Assembly (NCBI RefSeq): GCF_008370645.1
Contig: NZ_VTZN01000027.1
Coordinates: 1-42,129, forward strand
DNA: 42,129 bases
Source: Mycobacterium simiae
GTDB lineage: Bacteria; Actinomycetota; Actinomycetes; Mycobacteriales; Mycobacteriaceae
Reading direction: 5' to 3'
Below, piece by piece: positions 21,848 to 30,024 of the stretch; the stretch's first letter is position 1, and every line of letters starts with the position of its first letter. The position numbers and the translations under genes are program-made. The notes under the pieces are model-generated. The model ran no database searches. It saw only the letters and a program-made list of their open reading frames with translations, and was not told where the DNA came from.

Positions 21848-22501
21848 TCAGGCGTTCAGTGAGCAGCCGCCCCATAGCGCACTGAGCCACATCCGCTCCA
21901 GCACACTTATCCGACGCTCCAGGTCGCCGTCATTGCCGACGAGCAACGGGTCCCCGGTCAGTGCCAGCGCGGTGGCGCCCGCCAAGGTGCGGATCAACGT
22001 CGGAATGTCCTCGCTGATCGGGTGCGCGGTCCCGGCTCGCACTTCCGCCTCGACCACCCCCACGATCTGCCGCAGTACCCCTTCGAATTGCTGGTCAAGA
22101 ATATTGCGGATCTCGATATCGGTGTGGCGTGCCGCATTACAGGCCGTCATCACCGGATCGTTGTGGGAGTAGACAGCGGCGGCGCTGCCGACCATCCGCT
22201 TGGCGAACTCCTGCGGCGACTCGCCCTGTTGACGCGGGGCGAAGTATTGAGTGAGTTCCTCGAGTTCCTCGGCTGCCTCCGCCAGCATGTGGGCCAGCAC
22301 TGCGTATTTGGAATCGAAGTAGAAATAAAAGCCGGAGCGGGCTACCCCGGCTCGATTGCTGATCGCGCTAACCGACAGCTCCGCGAACGGTCTCTCCAGC
22401 AGCAGTTCGCGCACCGCCTGCAGGATCGCTTGTCGGTGCTTGTCACCACGCCGCCGCAATGCCGGCGCACCTTGCTCCTGGTGGGGGGCGTGGCTGTTCA
22501 C
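21848..22501 (-). CDS. TetR-family regulator, divergent from cyp136 (Rv3058c homologue)
   Basis: This 217-residue TetR/AcrR regulator has its helix-turn-helix at about 18-65 (RQAILQAVRELLLERPFAELSVSAISNRAGVARSGFYFYFDSK) and an EthR/LfrR-like helical ligand domain. I prefer GTG 22501 (VNSHAPHQEQGAP), with AAGG seven bases upstream, over the longer frame reaching 22588, because the length then agrees with Rv3058c as I recall it. It is divergent from cyp136 with 105 bp between, and a short palindrome (22538-22551) lies in that gap. It likely represses the P450 and the SDR downstream of itself. Confidence 0.9.
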   Translation of the reverse strand: MNSHAPHQEQGAPALRRRGDKHRQAILQAVRELLLERPFAELSVSAISNRAGVARSGFYFYFDSKYAVLAHMLAEAAEELEELTQYFAPRQQGESPQEFAKRMVGSAAAVYSHNDPVMTACNAARHTDIEIRNILDQQFEGVLRQIVGVVEAEVRAGTAHPISEDIPTLIRTLAGATALALTGDPLLVGNDGDLERRISVLERMWLSALWGGCSLNA

Positions 22502-22537
22502 CTCTTGACCTTGCATCAACCCGCGCAAAAAGGAAAC

Positions 22538-22551
22538 TTGACAGCCGTCAA
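22538..22551. promoter_or_regulatory. inverted repeat between TetR gene and cyp136
   Basis: TTGAC-AGCC-GTCAA is a 5-4-5 inverted repeat, with one further matching pair (A/T) outside a mismatch. It lies 36 bp upstream of the TetR start and 55 bp upstream of the cyp136 start, a plausible shared operator. Confidence 0.45.
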
Positions 22552-22606
22552 ATACGGGCTGAGGATGGTTTCTAGTGACGGCCGCCACAACCCGTTAAGG
22601 AGCGTT

Positions 22607-24097
22607 ATGTCCACGAGCAGGGCGACCATTAGCACCCCGACCTACCTACTCGACCAAGCCCAACGCCGGTTGACCCCGTCGTTCAACAACTTCCCTGGCA
22701 TGGGACTGGTCGAGCGTTGGCTACTAAACGCGCAATTTCCGCAGAAGACGCTCGCCGAACCACCACCGGGTAGTGGACTCAAGCCGGTCGTTGGTGACGC
22801 GGGGCTGCCGATCGTGGGCCACATGATCGAGATGCTGCGCGGCGGCCCGGACTACCTGATGTTCCTCTATCACACCAAGGGTCCGATTATCTTCGGGGAC
22901 TCGCCATTCCTGCCGTTCGTCGTCGCGCTGGGCCCGGACGCCGCACAATCCCTCTACTCCAACCGCAACAAGGACTACTCGCAGCAGGGCTGGGTCCCGG
23001 TCATCGGGCCGTTCTTCCGCCGCGGACTCATGCTGCTGGACTTTGAGGAGCACATGTTTCACCGGCGGATCATGCAGGAGGCGTTCGTCCGGTCCCGGTT
23101 GGCCGGCTACGTCGAGCACATGGACCAGGTGGTGTCCCAAGTAATTGCCGACGATTGGGTAACCAACGACGCGCGGTTCCTGCTCTACCCAGCGATGAAG
23201 GAACTCACTCTCAACATCGCCTCGATGGTGTTCATGGGCCACGAGCCCGGCACCGACCATGAGCTGGTCACCAAGGTCAACAGAGCGTTCGCGACCACCA
23301 CCCGCGCCGGCAACGCGATCATCCGCACCAGCGTGCCGCCGTTCACCTGGTGGCGCGGGCTCAAGGCGCGCGAGCTACTGGAGCAATATTTCGCGGAGCG
23401 GGTCGAGGAACAGCGCGGCAAGGACGGCAACGACCTGTTGACGGTGTTGTGCCAGACCGAAGACGAGGACGGTAACCGGTTCTCCGACCAGGACATCGTC
23501 AACCACATGATCTTCTTGATGATGGCCGCCCATGACACGTCGACGTCGACGGCCACGACGATGGCCTACCATCTGGCTGCCCACCCGGAGTGGCAGCAGC
23601 GCTGTCGCGACGAATCCGACCGCCTCGGTGACGGACCGCTGGACATCGAATCGTTGGAGAAACTGGAGTCGCTCGAGCTGGTGATGAACGAGTCGATCCG
23701 GTTGGTGACACCCGTGCAGTGGGCGATGCGGCAGACGGTGCGCGACACCGAACTGTTGGGCTACTACCTGCCCAAGGGCACCAACGTCACCGCATTTCCC
23801 GGGCTGAATCACCGGCTGCCCGAAATCTGGACCGACCCAAAGACCTTCGACCCGGAGCGGTTCACCGAGCCGCGCAACGAACACAAGCGGCACCGCTACG
23901 GGTTCACGCCCTTCGGCGGTGGCGCCCACAAGTGCCTCGGGATGGTGTTCGGTCAATTGGAGATTAAGACGATCCTGCACCGGCTGCTGCGCCGGTACCG
24001 CCTGGAACTGCCGCGGCCGGATTACCATGCGCGCTGGGATTACGGTGGCATGCCGGTGCCCAAGGACGGCATGCCGATCATGCTGCGCCCCCTCTGA
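22607..24097 (+). CDS. cyp136: cytochrome P450 CYP136
   Basis: This 496-residue P450 monooxygenase shows all hallmarks: the oxygen-binding I-helix AHDTSTST (about 308-315), the K-helix ExxR in NESIRL, the PERF motif (DPERFTEPRN) and the heme loop FGGGAHKCLG with the thiolate C443. The P450 family name follows strong resemblance to Rv3059. The substrate is not established; the similarity to CYP51-like sterol enzymes and the SDR next door suggest a lipid or terpenoid substrate. The start is ATG 22607 preceded by AAGGAG. Expression is probably controlled by the divergent TetR protein. No ferredoxin gene is adjacent. Confidence 0.94.
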   Translation: MSTSRATISTPTYLLDQAQRRLTPSFNNFPGMGLVERWLLNAQFPQKTLAEPPPGSGLKPVVGDAGLPIVGHMIEMLRGGPDYLMFLYHTKGPIIFGDSPFLPFVVALGPDAAQSLYSNRNKDYSQQGWVPVIGPFFRRGLMLLDFEEHMFHRRIMQEAFVRSRLAGYVEHMDQVVSQVIADDWVTNDARFLLYPAMKELTLNIASMVFMGHEPGTDHELVTKVNRAFATTTRAGNAIIRTSVPPFTWWRGLKARELLEQYFAERVEEQRGKDGNDLLTVLCQTEDEDGNRFSDQDIVNHMIFLMMAAHDTSTSTATTMAYHLAAHPEWQQRCRDESDRLGDGPLDIESLEKLESLELVMNESIRLVTPVQWAMRQTVRDTELLGYYLPKGTNVTAFPGLNHRLPEIWTDPKTFDPERFTEPRNEHKRHRYGFTPFGGGAHKCLGMVFGQLEIKTILHRLLRRYRLELPRPDYHARWDYGGMPVPKDGMPIMLRPL

Positions 24098-24512
24098 TTC
24101 GCCCCGTGACCCGAGCAGTCCGCGGGGCAGCCGGTCGCTGAACAGCAGCACACCCGGCGCTGTCGACGGTACCCTCCGGTCACCGCGCAGACGTGCCGCA
24201 CGCGTAGGTGCGCGGGATTGCCTGCGGTGCACCGTCGCCATGTCTTCTCAGAGTCGATGCCGGTTGTTTGGAGTTGCCCGCAGCGCGGGTGCCACGACGG
24301 CGCCACCGAATAACCCGCCGTCTCGCCCGATGCCTCACGCAATCTCACCATCCAGGGTTGCGGCGGGGTCGCCGCATTTCGTTCGATTCTCGGAATAACA
24401 GGACCGCCTACCCAGAGCGGGCGATACGATACGGTCCTGCCGATTGTCGGGCGGTAAACATGCGATCCCAGGGTTGGCATGAAGTTGCGGCAATGGCAGT
24501 GGGAGGTGGCAA
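24098..24512. other. intergenic region with long-spaced inverted repeat
   Basis: These 415 bp contain no supportable gene. An exact 8-bp inverted repeat CAGGACCG (24399-24406) / CGGTCCTG (24432-24439), separated by 25 bp, lies 74 bp upstream of the PE_PGRS start. The final bases GGGAGGTGGCAA provide the ribosome binding site of that gene. Confidence 0.35.
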
Positions 24513-26123
24513 ATGTCGTACACGATCGCCACGCCGAACTTAATGGCGCTGGGGGCAACAGATCTGGCGAGCATCGGTTCGTCACTCAGCGCGGCTAACG
24601 CGGCTGCTGCGGTCGACACGACGGGCCTGGTTGCGGCCGGCGCCGATGAGGTGTCTGCGGCTATCGCGACGTTGTTTAGTCGGCATGCCCAGGCATATCA
24701 GGCGCTCAGCGCCCAGGCGGCGGTGTTCCAAAGCCAGTTTGTTCAGGCCTTGACCGCGGGAGCGGACGCGTACGCCAGTGCTGAGGCGGCCAACGCCTCA
24801 CCGCTACAGGGGTTGCTCAACGCCGTAAATGCGCCCGCCCAGGCCTTGTTGGGGCGCCCGCTGATTGGCAACGGCGTTAACGGCGCACCCGGGTCCGGGG
24901 CAGACGGGGGCGCCGGCGGGATCTTGATCGGCAACGGCGGGGCCGGCGGTTCCGGCGCACCGGGCTTGCCGGGCGGCAAAGGCGGGACGGCCGGGCTGTT
25001 CGGCACGGGAGGGGCGGGCGGCGCAGGCGGGGATGCACCGGCCGGGAAGGTCGGCGGTGCCGGAGGGGCCGGCGGCAACGGCATGCTGTTCGGCGCCGGC
25101 GGCGCCGGTGGCTCCGGCGGGTTCGCCTCCACCGGCGGCGGGGCGGGAGGGAGCGGCGGTATGGGCGGGCTGTTCGGGGCCGGCGGCAACGGCGGCAATG
25201 GCGGATTCAGCCAGGTCGCGGGCGGGGCCGGCGGCGACGGCGGCAACGGCGGAATGGTATTCGGCGCCGGCGGAGCTGGCGGAGTGGGCGGGTCCAGTGG
25301 GTCGTTCGGCACCGCGGGCGCCGGCGGGGCCGGCGGCAGCGGTGGACTGTTCGGGTCCGGCGGCGCCGGCGGCGCGGGTGGACTCAGCAGCATCAGCGGA
25401 ACCGGGGGTGCCGGCGGAGCCGGCGGCAACGCCGGACTGATTGGCAATGGCGGGGATGGCGGCACCGCCGGATCCGCCGACACTATCGGCGGAGACGGCG
25501 GGAAAGGCGGGGCCGGCGGCCTCTTGTTCGGCTCTGGCGGCACCGGCGGCGCTGGTGGAAACAGCGCCACCAACGGCGGAGCCGGTGGAGCCGGCGGCGA
25601 CGCCGGGATATTTGCTGGCAACGGTGGAGCCGGCGGATCCGGCGGGGCCGGCGGCAACCCCGGCCTCCTCTTCGGCACGGGCGGGGTCGGCGGGGCCGGC
25701 GGCCGCGCCGGCCTGCTCTTCGGCGGCGGTGGGGCCGGCGGCACCGGCGGGCTCGGCGACCGCACCAGTGGCGGGTCCGGCGGAGCGGGCGGCGACGCCG
25801 GCTTGCTCTACGGGGACGGCGGGGCCGGCGGTGCCGGCGGCGGCGCCGGGCTGTTCGGCACAGACGGCGATGGCGGGTCCGGCGGGGAGGGCGGTAAGGC
25901 CGGGCTGATCGGTAGCGGCGGTAACGGCGGGGCCGGAGGGGTATCCACCGCAACAGGGCCTACTGGTACCGGTGGCAACGGCGGTAAGGGCGGCGATGCC
26001 CGGCTGATCGGCAACGGCGGTAACGGCGGCAACGCCGGTACCGGCGTGCTGCTGGGCAGCGTCGGCGCGGGAGGCGCCGGAGGGCTGTTGCTGGGCCAGA
26101 ACGGGATGTCTGGACTAACGTAG
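24513..26123 (+). CDS. PE_PGRS family protein
   Basis: This 536-residue protein begins with a typical PE domain of about 95 residues ([20 protein letters not shown], ... [23 protein letters not shown]), although the PE dipeptide is replaced (ATPNL). A linker, [26 protein letters not shown], carries the family GRPLIGNG signature. The remainder is GGAGG/GGxGG PGRS repeats to the stop, without a separate C-terminal domain. The YxxxD/E-type export signal (YQALSAQAA region) suggests ESX-5 secretion. PE_PGRS proteins are surface-exposed, some in lipid or host interactions; no specific role can be read here. The start is ATG 24513 with GGGAGG upstream. Confidence 0.95.
   Translation: MSYTIATPNLMALGATDLASIGSSLSAANAAAAVDTTGLVAAGADEVSAAIATLFSRHAQAYQALSAQAAVFQSQFVQALTAGADAYASAEAANASPLQGLLNAVNAPAQALLGRPLIGNGVNGAPGSGADGGAGGILIGNGGAGGSGAPGLPGGKGGTAGLFGTGGAGGAGGDAPAGKVGGAGGAGGNGMLFGAGGAGGSGGFASTGGGAGGSGGMGGLFGAGGNGGNGGFSQVAGGAGGDGGNGGMVFGAGGAGGVGGSSGSFGTAGAGGAGGSGGLFGSGGAGGAGGLSSISGTGGAGGAGGNAGLIGNGGDGGTAGSADTIGGDGGKGGAGGLLFGSGGTGGAGGNSATNGGAGGAGGDAGIFAGNGGAGGSGGAGGNPGLLFGTGGVGGAGGRAGLLFGGGGAGGTGGLGDRTSGGSGGAGGDAGLLYGDGGAGGAGGGAGLFGTDGDGGSGGEGGKAGLIGSGGNGGAGGVSTATGPTGTGGNGGKGGDARLIGNGGNGGNAGTGVLLGSVGAGGAGGLLLGQNGMSGLT
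24890..26105 (+). repeat. PGRS GC-rich repeat region
   Basis: Degenerate 9-base units encoding Gly-Gly-Ala/Asn/Ser run for about 1.2 kb. Long open frames on the other strand and frames here are artefacts of this composition. Confidence 0.9.
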
Positions 26124-26580
26124 CCGGCGGGGCCCAAGGACTGGCAATCGCAACAAGGCCGTCATTGGCTGGCTCCTGCACTACGGCCACGCCAACGTCG
26201 CCCGCGACCATCGCCGAGCGGCACGGCTAACGCCAGCGCATCCAACGCATGACCTGGCAGGCGACATCGTCCGGTTGGTCAACCCCGCCTCAGTGGCCGG
26301 GTGACCGGCTCAGCCCTGCCGCACCTACGCGCATCATCCGCTGCCAGGCCAGCGGCACCGGAGAGGTGTAAGCGAAATTGCGGAAATTTGCATCCAGTGA
26401 GCGATCTATTTGGACTAGGGACGCAGGCGGATGTTACACAGATTTCGTGCATCGTCTGGGTCGGCATCCAATGCGCGCCGAGCGCGAGTTTGGCGATGGC
26501 GGATGCACCGGCTCCGAGACGCAGATCGGTCACCCCGACCCGCTGAGCGCCGACTCCGTCACCGGTGTGGGGGCGCCCTG
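26124..26580. other. intergenic region, no gene recognised
   Basis: These 457 bp hold no feature I can support. A short open stretch on the plus strand beginning near 26145 (RNKAVIGWLLHYGHANVARD) looks coding-like but has no start and stops within about 50 codons. It could be a remnant. Confidence 0.3.
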
Positions 26581-27567
26581 GTGACGCACGGAATGGTGCT
26601 CGGGAGGTTCGTGCCACCCCATGCCGGACACATCTACCTCTGCGAGTTCGCGCGCCGATGGGTGGATGATCTGACGATCATCATCTCGGTACAGGCCAAA
26701 GACCCGATTTCGGGCACCCAACGCTTGGCCTGGATGCGGGAGCTGTTCCCCTTCGATCGCGTGATCCGGCTCGAAATCGAGAACCCCCACTACCCCTCGA
26801 AGCAGCCGCCATCCTGGCAAACATGGAAGGCGAGGCTGCAAGAAGTCCTTCCGAGGCGTCCGGATTTCGTCTTCGCCTCTGAGTCGTACGGCGCGAACTT
26901 CGCCGAAATCCTCGGAGCGCGTTTCATCTCGGTCGATCAGGGTCGCGCGGTCGTTCCGGTCAGCGCAACGCGCATCCGCGCGGACCCTTTTGCGCACTGG
27001 CAACACATCCCGCGCTGCGTGCGGCCCGCCTTCGTGAAACGGGTCAGCATCCTCGGACCTGAGTTCACCGAGAAGAGCGCTCTCGCCAGGACGCTTGCGG
27101 GAAAACTCGGAACGAAGTGGGTTCCGCAGTGGTCAACGGCACCAGAAGCGGTAGCTGGCGGCGGGCCCGCGGGCCTGGATTGGGCCGAAATCGTTCGCGG
27201 GCAGATCGCTTCGGAGGAAGCCTTGGCTCGCGACGCCGACCGCGTGCTGATCTGTGATACCGATCCGCTGGCCACTGCCGTGCGGGCCGAGGCGCTGCTG
27301 GGGAGCTGCCCGCCGGAACTCCGCCAATCAGCCCGGCGCCGCTACCATCTCACGCTGCTCACCACGCCTGATGCGTCCTCGGACCCGGCTGGGGCGCGTT
27401 ATCCACTCAGCCGCGGCGATGACTTTTTTGGCCGCTGCGAGCGCGCGCTGCGCAGCCTGGGACGACGATTCGTTGTGCTCAGCGGCGGTTGGGAAGAAAG
27501 AATTGCGGCGGCTCTGAACGCCGTGGAAAAGCTGGCGCCTTTTCATCCCCCGAGTGGCTTACCGTGA
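26581..27567 (+). CDS. NadR-like protein: NMN adenylyltransferase domain plus kinase-like domain with altered P-loop
   Basis: NadR proteins join an NMN adenylyltransferase to a ribosylnicotinamide kinase in NAD salvage. The 328-residue product opens with the nucleotidyltransferase motif GRFVPPHAGH at 8-17 and has VSATRIR at 127-133 (ISxTxxR signature), so the adenylyltransferase half looks complete. The C-terminal half resembles the NadR kinase domain (RVSILGPEF... ADRVLICDTDPLAT), but its Walker A is G159-PEFT-E164-K-S: the Gly before Lys is Glu. That should weaken or abolish ATP binding. GTG 26581 is the likely start (VTHGMVLGRF), ATG 26593 an alternative. The stop overlaps the MFS start by 4 bp. 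From memory a related NadR exists in M. tuberculosis (Rv0212c), so this may be a diverged second copy. Confidence 0.85.
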   Translation: MTHGMVLGRFVPPHAGHIYLCEFARRWVDDLTIIISVQAKDPISGTQRLAWMRELFPFDRVIRLEIENPHYPSKQPPSWQTWKARLQEVLPRRPDFVFASESYGANFAEILGARFISVDQGRAVVPVSATRIRADPFAHWQHIPRCVRPAFVKRVSILGPEFTEKSALARTLAGKLGTKWVPQWSTAPEAVAGGGPAGLDWAEIVRGQIASEEALARDADRVLICDTDPLATAVRAEALLGSCPPELRQSARRRYHLTLLTTPDASSDPAGARYPLSRGDDFFGRCERALRSLGRRFVVLSGGWEERIAAALNAVEKLAPFHPPSGLP

Positions 27568-29054
27568 TAGGGCGCCCGGGGGCGCGACGACCCGCTGTGC
27601 CCTCATATCCCGCGGACCAAATCCACCGCAGCCATCCGGCCAAGCTCGACGCCAGGCTGTGGTGGATCGCCGCAGTGTGCGTCGCGGGCTCATTCATGAA
27701 TCTCTTGGACACCACCGTTGTCACCGTTGCGTTACGCACGTTCGTCGCCACCTTCGACTCGACCCAGGCCGTCGTCGCCTGGACGATCACCGGCTACACG
27801 CTCGCGTTGGCCGCCGTGATCCCGCTGTCGGGTTGGGCAGCCGACCGATTCGGCACCCGACGAGTCTTCATTGGCTCCGTCGTCACCTTCACACTGGGCT
27901 CGCTGTTGTGCGCGATAGCCCCTGATATCACCATGCTGATCGCCGCGCGGGTGGTGCAAGGCATCGGCGGTGGCATGCTCACCACGCTGACCCTCACCAT
28001 CGTGAACCGCGAGGCAGGTCCTAGGCGGGTCGGTCGCGTGATGGCCGTGCTGGGCATCCCGGTTGTGCTCGCCCCGGCTTTCGGCCCGGTGCTGGGCGGA
28101 TGGCTCATCGACAGCTACAGCTGGCAGTGGATCTTCTGGATCAACCTGCCGGTCGGAGTGGCCGCAATTGCCCTGGCCGCGATCGTGTTGCCGCACGACG
28201 ACTCGGCACCCTCGGAACCCTTCGACGCCATCGGGATGCTGCTGCTGTCTCCGGGCCTGCCGATACTGCTGTACGGGATGTCCGAAATCCCCAGCCGCGG
28301 CAGCGTGACTGATAGCCACGTAGGGATACCGGTGGCAATTGGTATGGCGTTGATCGTCGGGTTCGTATTTCATGCCCTTTACCGGTCCGGCAAGCCTCTC
28401 ATCGATCTGCGCTTATTGACCAACCGTGCGTTTACCCTCACCAACGCGGCCATGTTCCTTTACATCGTCTCAACTTTCGGCGCCGGGGTGCTGTTTCCCA
28501 GCTACTTTCAACAGCTGCTTAACCAGACTCCGTTACAAGCCGGGATGAGCGTGGTCCCCCGCGGAATCGGCGCCGCGATAACGGTGCCGTTGGCGGGCAC
28601 CGTGATGGATCGACGTGGCGCGCGCGGGGTTCTTGTCCTGGGCGTCACGCTGATCGTCGCGGGCATGGGCGTCTTCGCCTACGGTGTTGCCAGCCAGCGC
28701 GAGTCGCTGCCGATGCTGTTGACCGGTTTGACCATGGTGGGGCTGGGCATGGGCAGTACCAGGATGCCGCTAGTCGCAGTGGCAATGCAGACCCTTGCCC
28801 CGCATCAAATGGCAAGAGGTTCGACGCTGATCAAAGTCAATCAGCAGGTGGCGGCCGCGGTGGGAACCGCGCTCATGTCGGTGATCCTGACTAGCCGGCT
28901 TGACCGACCGGACCAGCACCTTTCCCAGAACGATCTTTCCTACGCCTACAGCGCGGCCTTTCTGGTGGCGGTCGCATTGGTCAGCTTGACCTTCCTACCG
29001 CTGGCTTTCCTATACAAAAAGCCTAGCGGCACAGGTGAATACGGAACAACGTAG
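27564..29054 (+). CDS. MFS drug/metabolite exporter, DHA2 (14-TMS) family
   Basis: This 496-residue major-facilitator transporter is of the DHA2 (EmrB/QacA) type, proton-driven exporters of drugs or metabolites. It shows the family hallmark LDTTVVTVALRTF in TM1, motif A GWAADRFGTRR between TM2 and TM3, and motif C GIPVVLAPAFGPVLGGWLI in TM5; about fourteen hydrophobic segments follow to residue 485. The start is GTG at 27564, overlapping the TGA of the NadR-like gene in the sequence GTGA, so translation is probably coupled. The coupling suggests the transporter handles a nucleotide- or pyridine-related compound, but that is inference. Confidence 0.9.
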   Translation: MIGRPGARRPAVPSYPADQIHRSHPAKLDARLWWIAAVCVAGSFMNLLDTTVVTVALRTFVATFDSTQAVVAWTITGYTLALAAVIPLSGWAADRFGTRRVFIGSVVTFTLGSLLCAIAPDITMLIAARVVQGIGGGMLTTLTLTIVNREAGPRRVGRVMAVLGIPVVLAPAFGPVLGGWLIDSYSWQWIFWINLPVGVAAIALAAIVLPHDDSAPSEPFDAIGMLLLSPGLPILLYGMSEIPSRGSVTDSHVGIPVAIGMALIVGFVFHALYRSGKPLIDLRLLTNRAFTLTNAAMFLYIVSTFGAGVLFPSYFQQLLNQTPLQAGMSVVPRGIGAAITVPLAGTVMDRRGARGVLVLGVTLIVAGMGVFAYGVASQRESLPMLLTGLTMVGLGMGSTRMPLVAVAMQTLAPHQMARGSTLIKVNQQVAAAVGTALMSVILTSRLDRPDQHLSQNDLSYAYSAAFLVAVALVSLTFLPLAFLYKKPSGTGEYGTT

Positions 29055-29239
29055 CGTCAGCGCATCCGTCATCTCGTCGATGTCCATCTCGGCATCGCCG
29101 AGTACGAGGGGTGTCGGAAAAAAATAGACCGCGCCAGAATGGCTCAAAAACGGCTCCCCGCACTAACCGACGGCGATAGCATCTGGTGGCGGCGGCAATC
29201 CCAGACAACGGATCGTCTAGCAAACGAAAGGCGCGGTCG
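29055..29239. other. short intergenic gap
   Basis: No gene or clear terminator is seen. A coding-like minus-strand phrase (LGDAEMDIDEMTDALTLRC) lies at 29050-29115 without a usable start, possibly a remnant. Confidence 0.2.
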
Positions 29240-29386
29240 ATGAGTGCGAACAAAACCAGCAAAGGAATGCAAGCAGTCCGGACGGTGGTCGTGGTGCTGG
29301 CCGCGGCATTAGCGGTGGCGTCGGCGGGCTGCGCTACGTCACATACCCCGTCTGTCCCGTCGGTCGTACCCGAGAGCGTCGGCTAG
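29240..29386 (+). CDS. small lipoprotein (48 aa)
   Basis: This reading frame of 48 residues starts at ATG 29240 with GAAAGG upstream. It has a basic N-terminus (MSANKTSKGMQAVR), a hydrophobic core (TVVVVLAAALAVA) and a lipobox ASAGC, so the mature lipoprotein would be only about 18 residues (CATSHTPSVPSVVPESVG), Ser/Pro/Val-rich. I do not recognise a family. A second similar tiny lipoprotein gene follows at 29692, and both are on the plus strand. The presence of signal peptide, lipobox and ribosome binding site supports reality. Confidence 0.6.
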   Translation: MSANKTSKGMQAVRTVVVVLAAALAVASAGCATSHTPSVPSVVPESVG

Positions 29387-29691
29387 GCCGCCAATCGGGG
29401 TAAGCAACCGGCCGTCGATCATTACGTGTCCGGCGCTGTCCAATAGCCACCAGATCGTTCGAACGACCGCGTCAGCCTCTGCGGCCGGCCTGAGCCCTAT
29501 CTGAAAACCGGTCTAGCAGAACCGGATTGGTGGTCATCGTCGGTTCTGTGGACGAGCACCACACCCGGCGGTATGCATTTTCCACGAATGCAGCAAAAGC
29601 GCACCTTGTCCGCGGTGACCCAGATAACATCAGCAGACAATGTTCGTTGCAAGCCTAGGACGCGTCTGCGCGAGCAAGGAAAGGTAAACCC
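29387..29691. other. intergenic region between the two small lipoproteins
   Basis: These 305 bp hold no start-to-stop gene that I can support. A minus-strand open stretch over about 29390-29505 (AVVRTIWWLLDSAGHVMIDG) looks coding-like but has an in-frame stop directly before it, so it may be a gene remnant. Confidence 0.25.
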
Positions 29692-29820
29692 ATGAGGGCA
29701 AAGAGGAAGACATTCCGGTTGTTGGCGGCCGCACTGTTCGCTGCATTCGCAGTGTTCGCGGTCGGATGTTCGTCCACACTGACCCCGGTGCCCAGCCCAG
29801 AGCAGGAGCTGCGCCGGTAA
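29692..29820 (+). CDS. small lipoprotein (42 aa)
   Basis: This 42-residue frame starts at ATG 29692 with a strong AAGGAAAGG upstream and has a basic start (MRAKRKTFR), a hydrophobic core and a lipobox FAVGC, leaving a mature peptide of about 17 residues, CSSTLTPVPSPEQELRR. It is too short for most gene finders. It resembles the 29240 gene in architecture (Ser/Thr/Pro after the lipidated Cys) but not in sequence. Function unknown. Confidence 0.6.
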   Translation: MRAKRKTFRLLAAALFAAFAVFAVGCSSTLTPVPSPEQELRR

Positions 29821-30024
29821 CTCGGCCCCTGACCAGCCGATCGGCCACGAAGCGAGCCACGAAGTTCAGATACTCCTGCTGGGAGTGGTACGGCGGCGCG
29901 GACGGACGAAGCTGCGTGCTCGGTCTCCGGGCTTGCGGTCAACGCCGCGCTGCTGGGCCGGGCTCTGGCTTGGAGACACGGATACCCGGATGCCCGCCAA
30001 AGGCGTTCGTTAGTCGTGGATGTG

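Noticed and set aside
24890..26105. CRISPR-like repetition
   Set aside because: Repeats are contiguous, degenerate, in frame and code for glycine; there are no unique spacers.
24743..26137. Long Pro-rich open frames on the minus strand under the PE_PGRS gene
   Set aside because: They are the antisense of GGxGGx repeats (giving Pro/Ala runs); there are no start signals and the plus strand is a textbook PE_PGRS gene.
26124..26580. Possible transposase or integrase remnant after PE_PGRS
   Set aside because: The short phrase VIGWLLHYGHANVARD is not diagnostic and there are no terminal repeats or target duplications.
29390..29505. Minus-strand coding-like stretch containing AVVRTIWWLLDSAGH
   Set aside because: It has an in-frame stop directly before it and no start; too little remains to call a gene.
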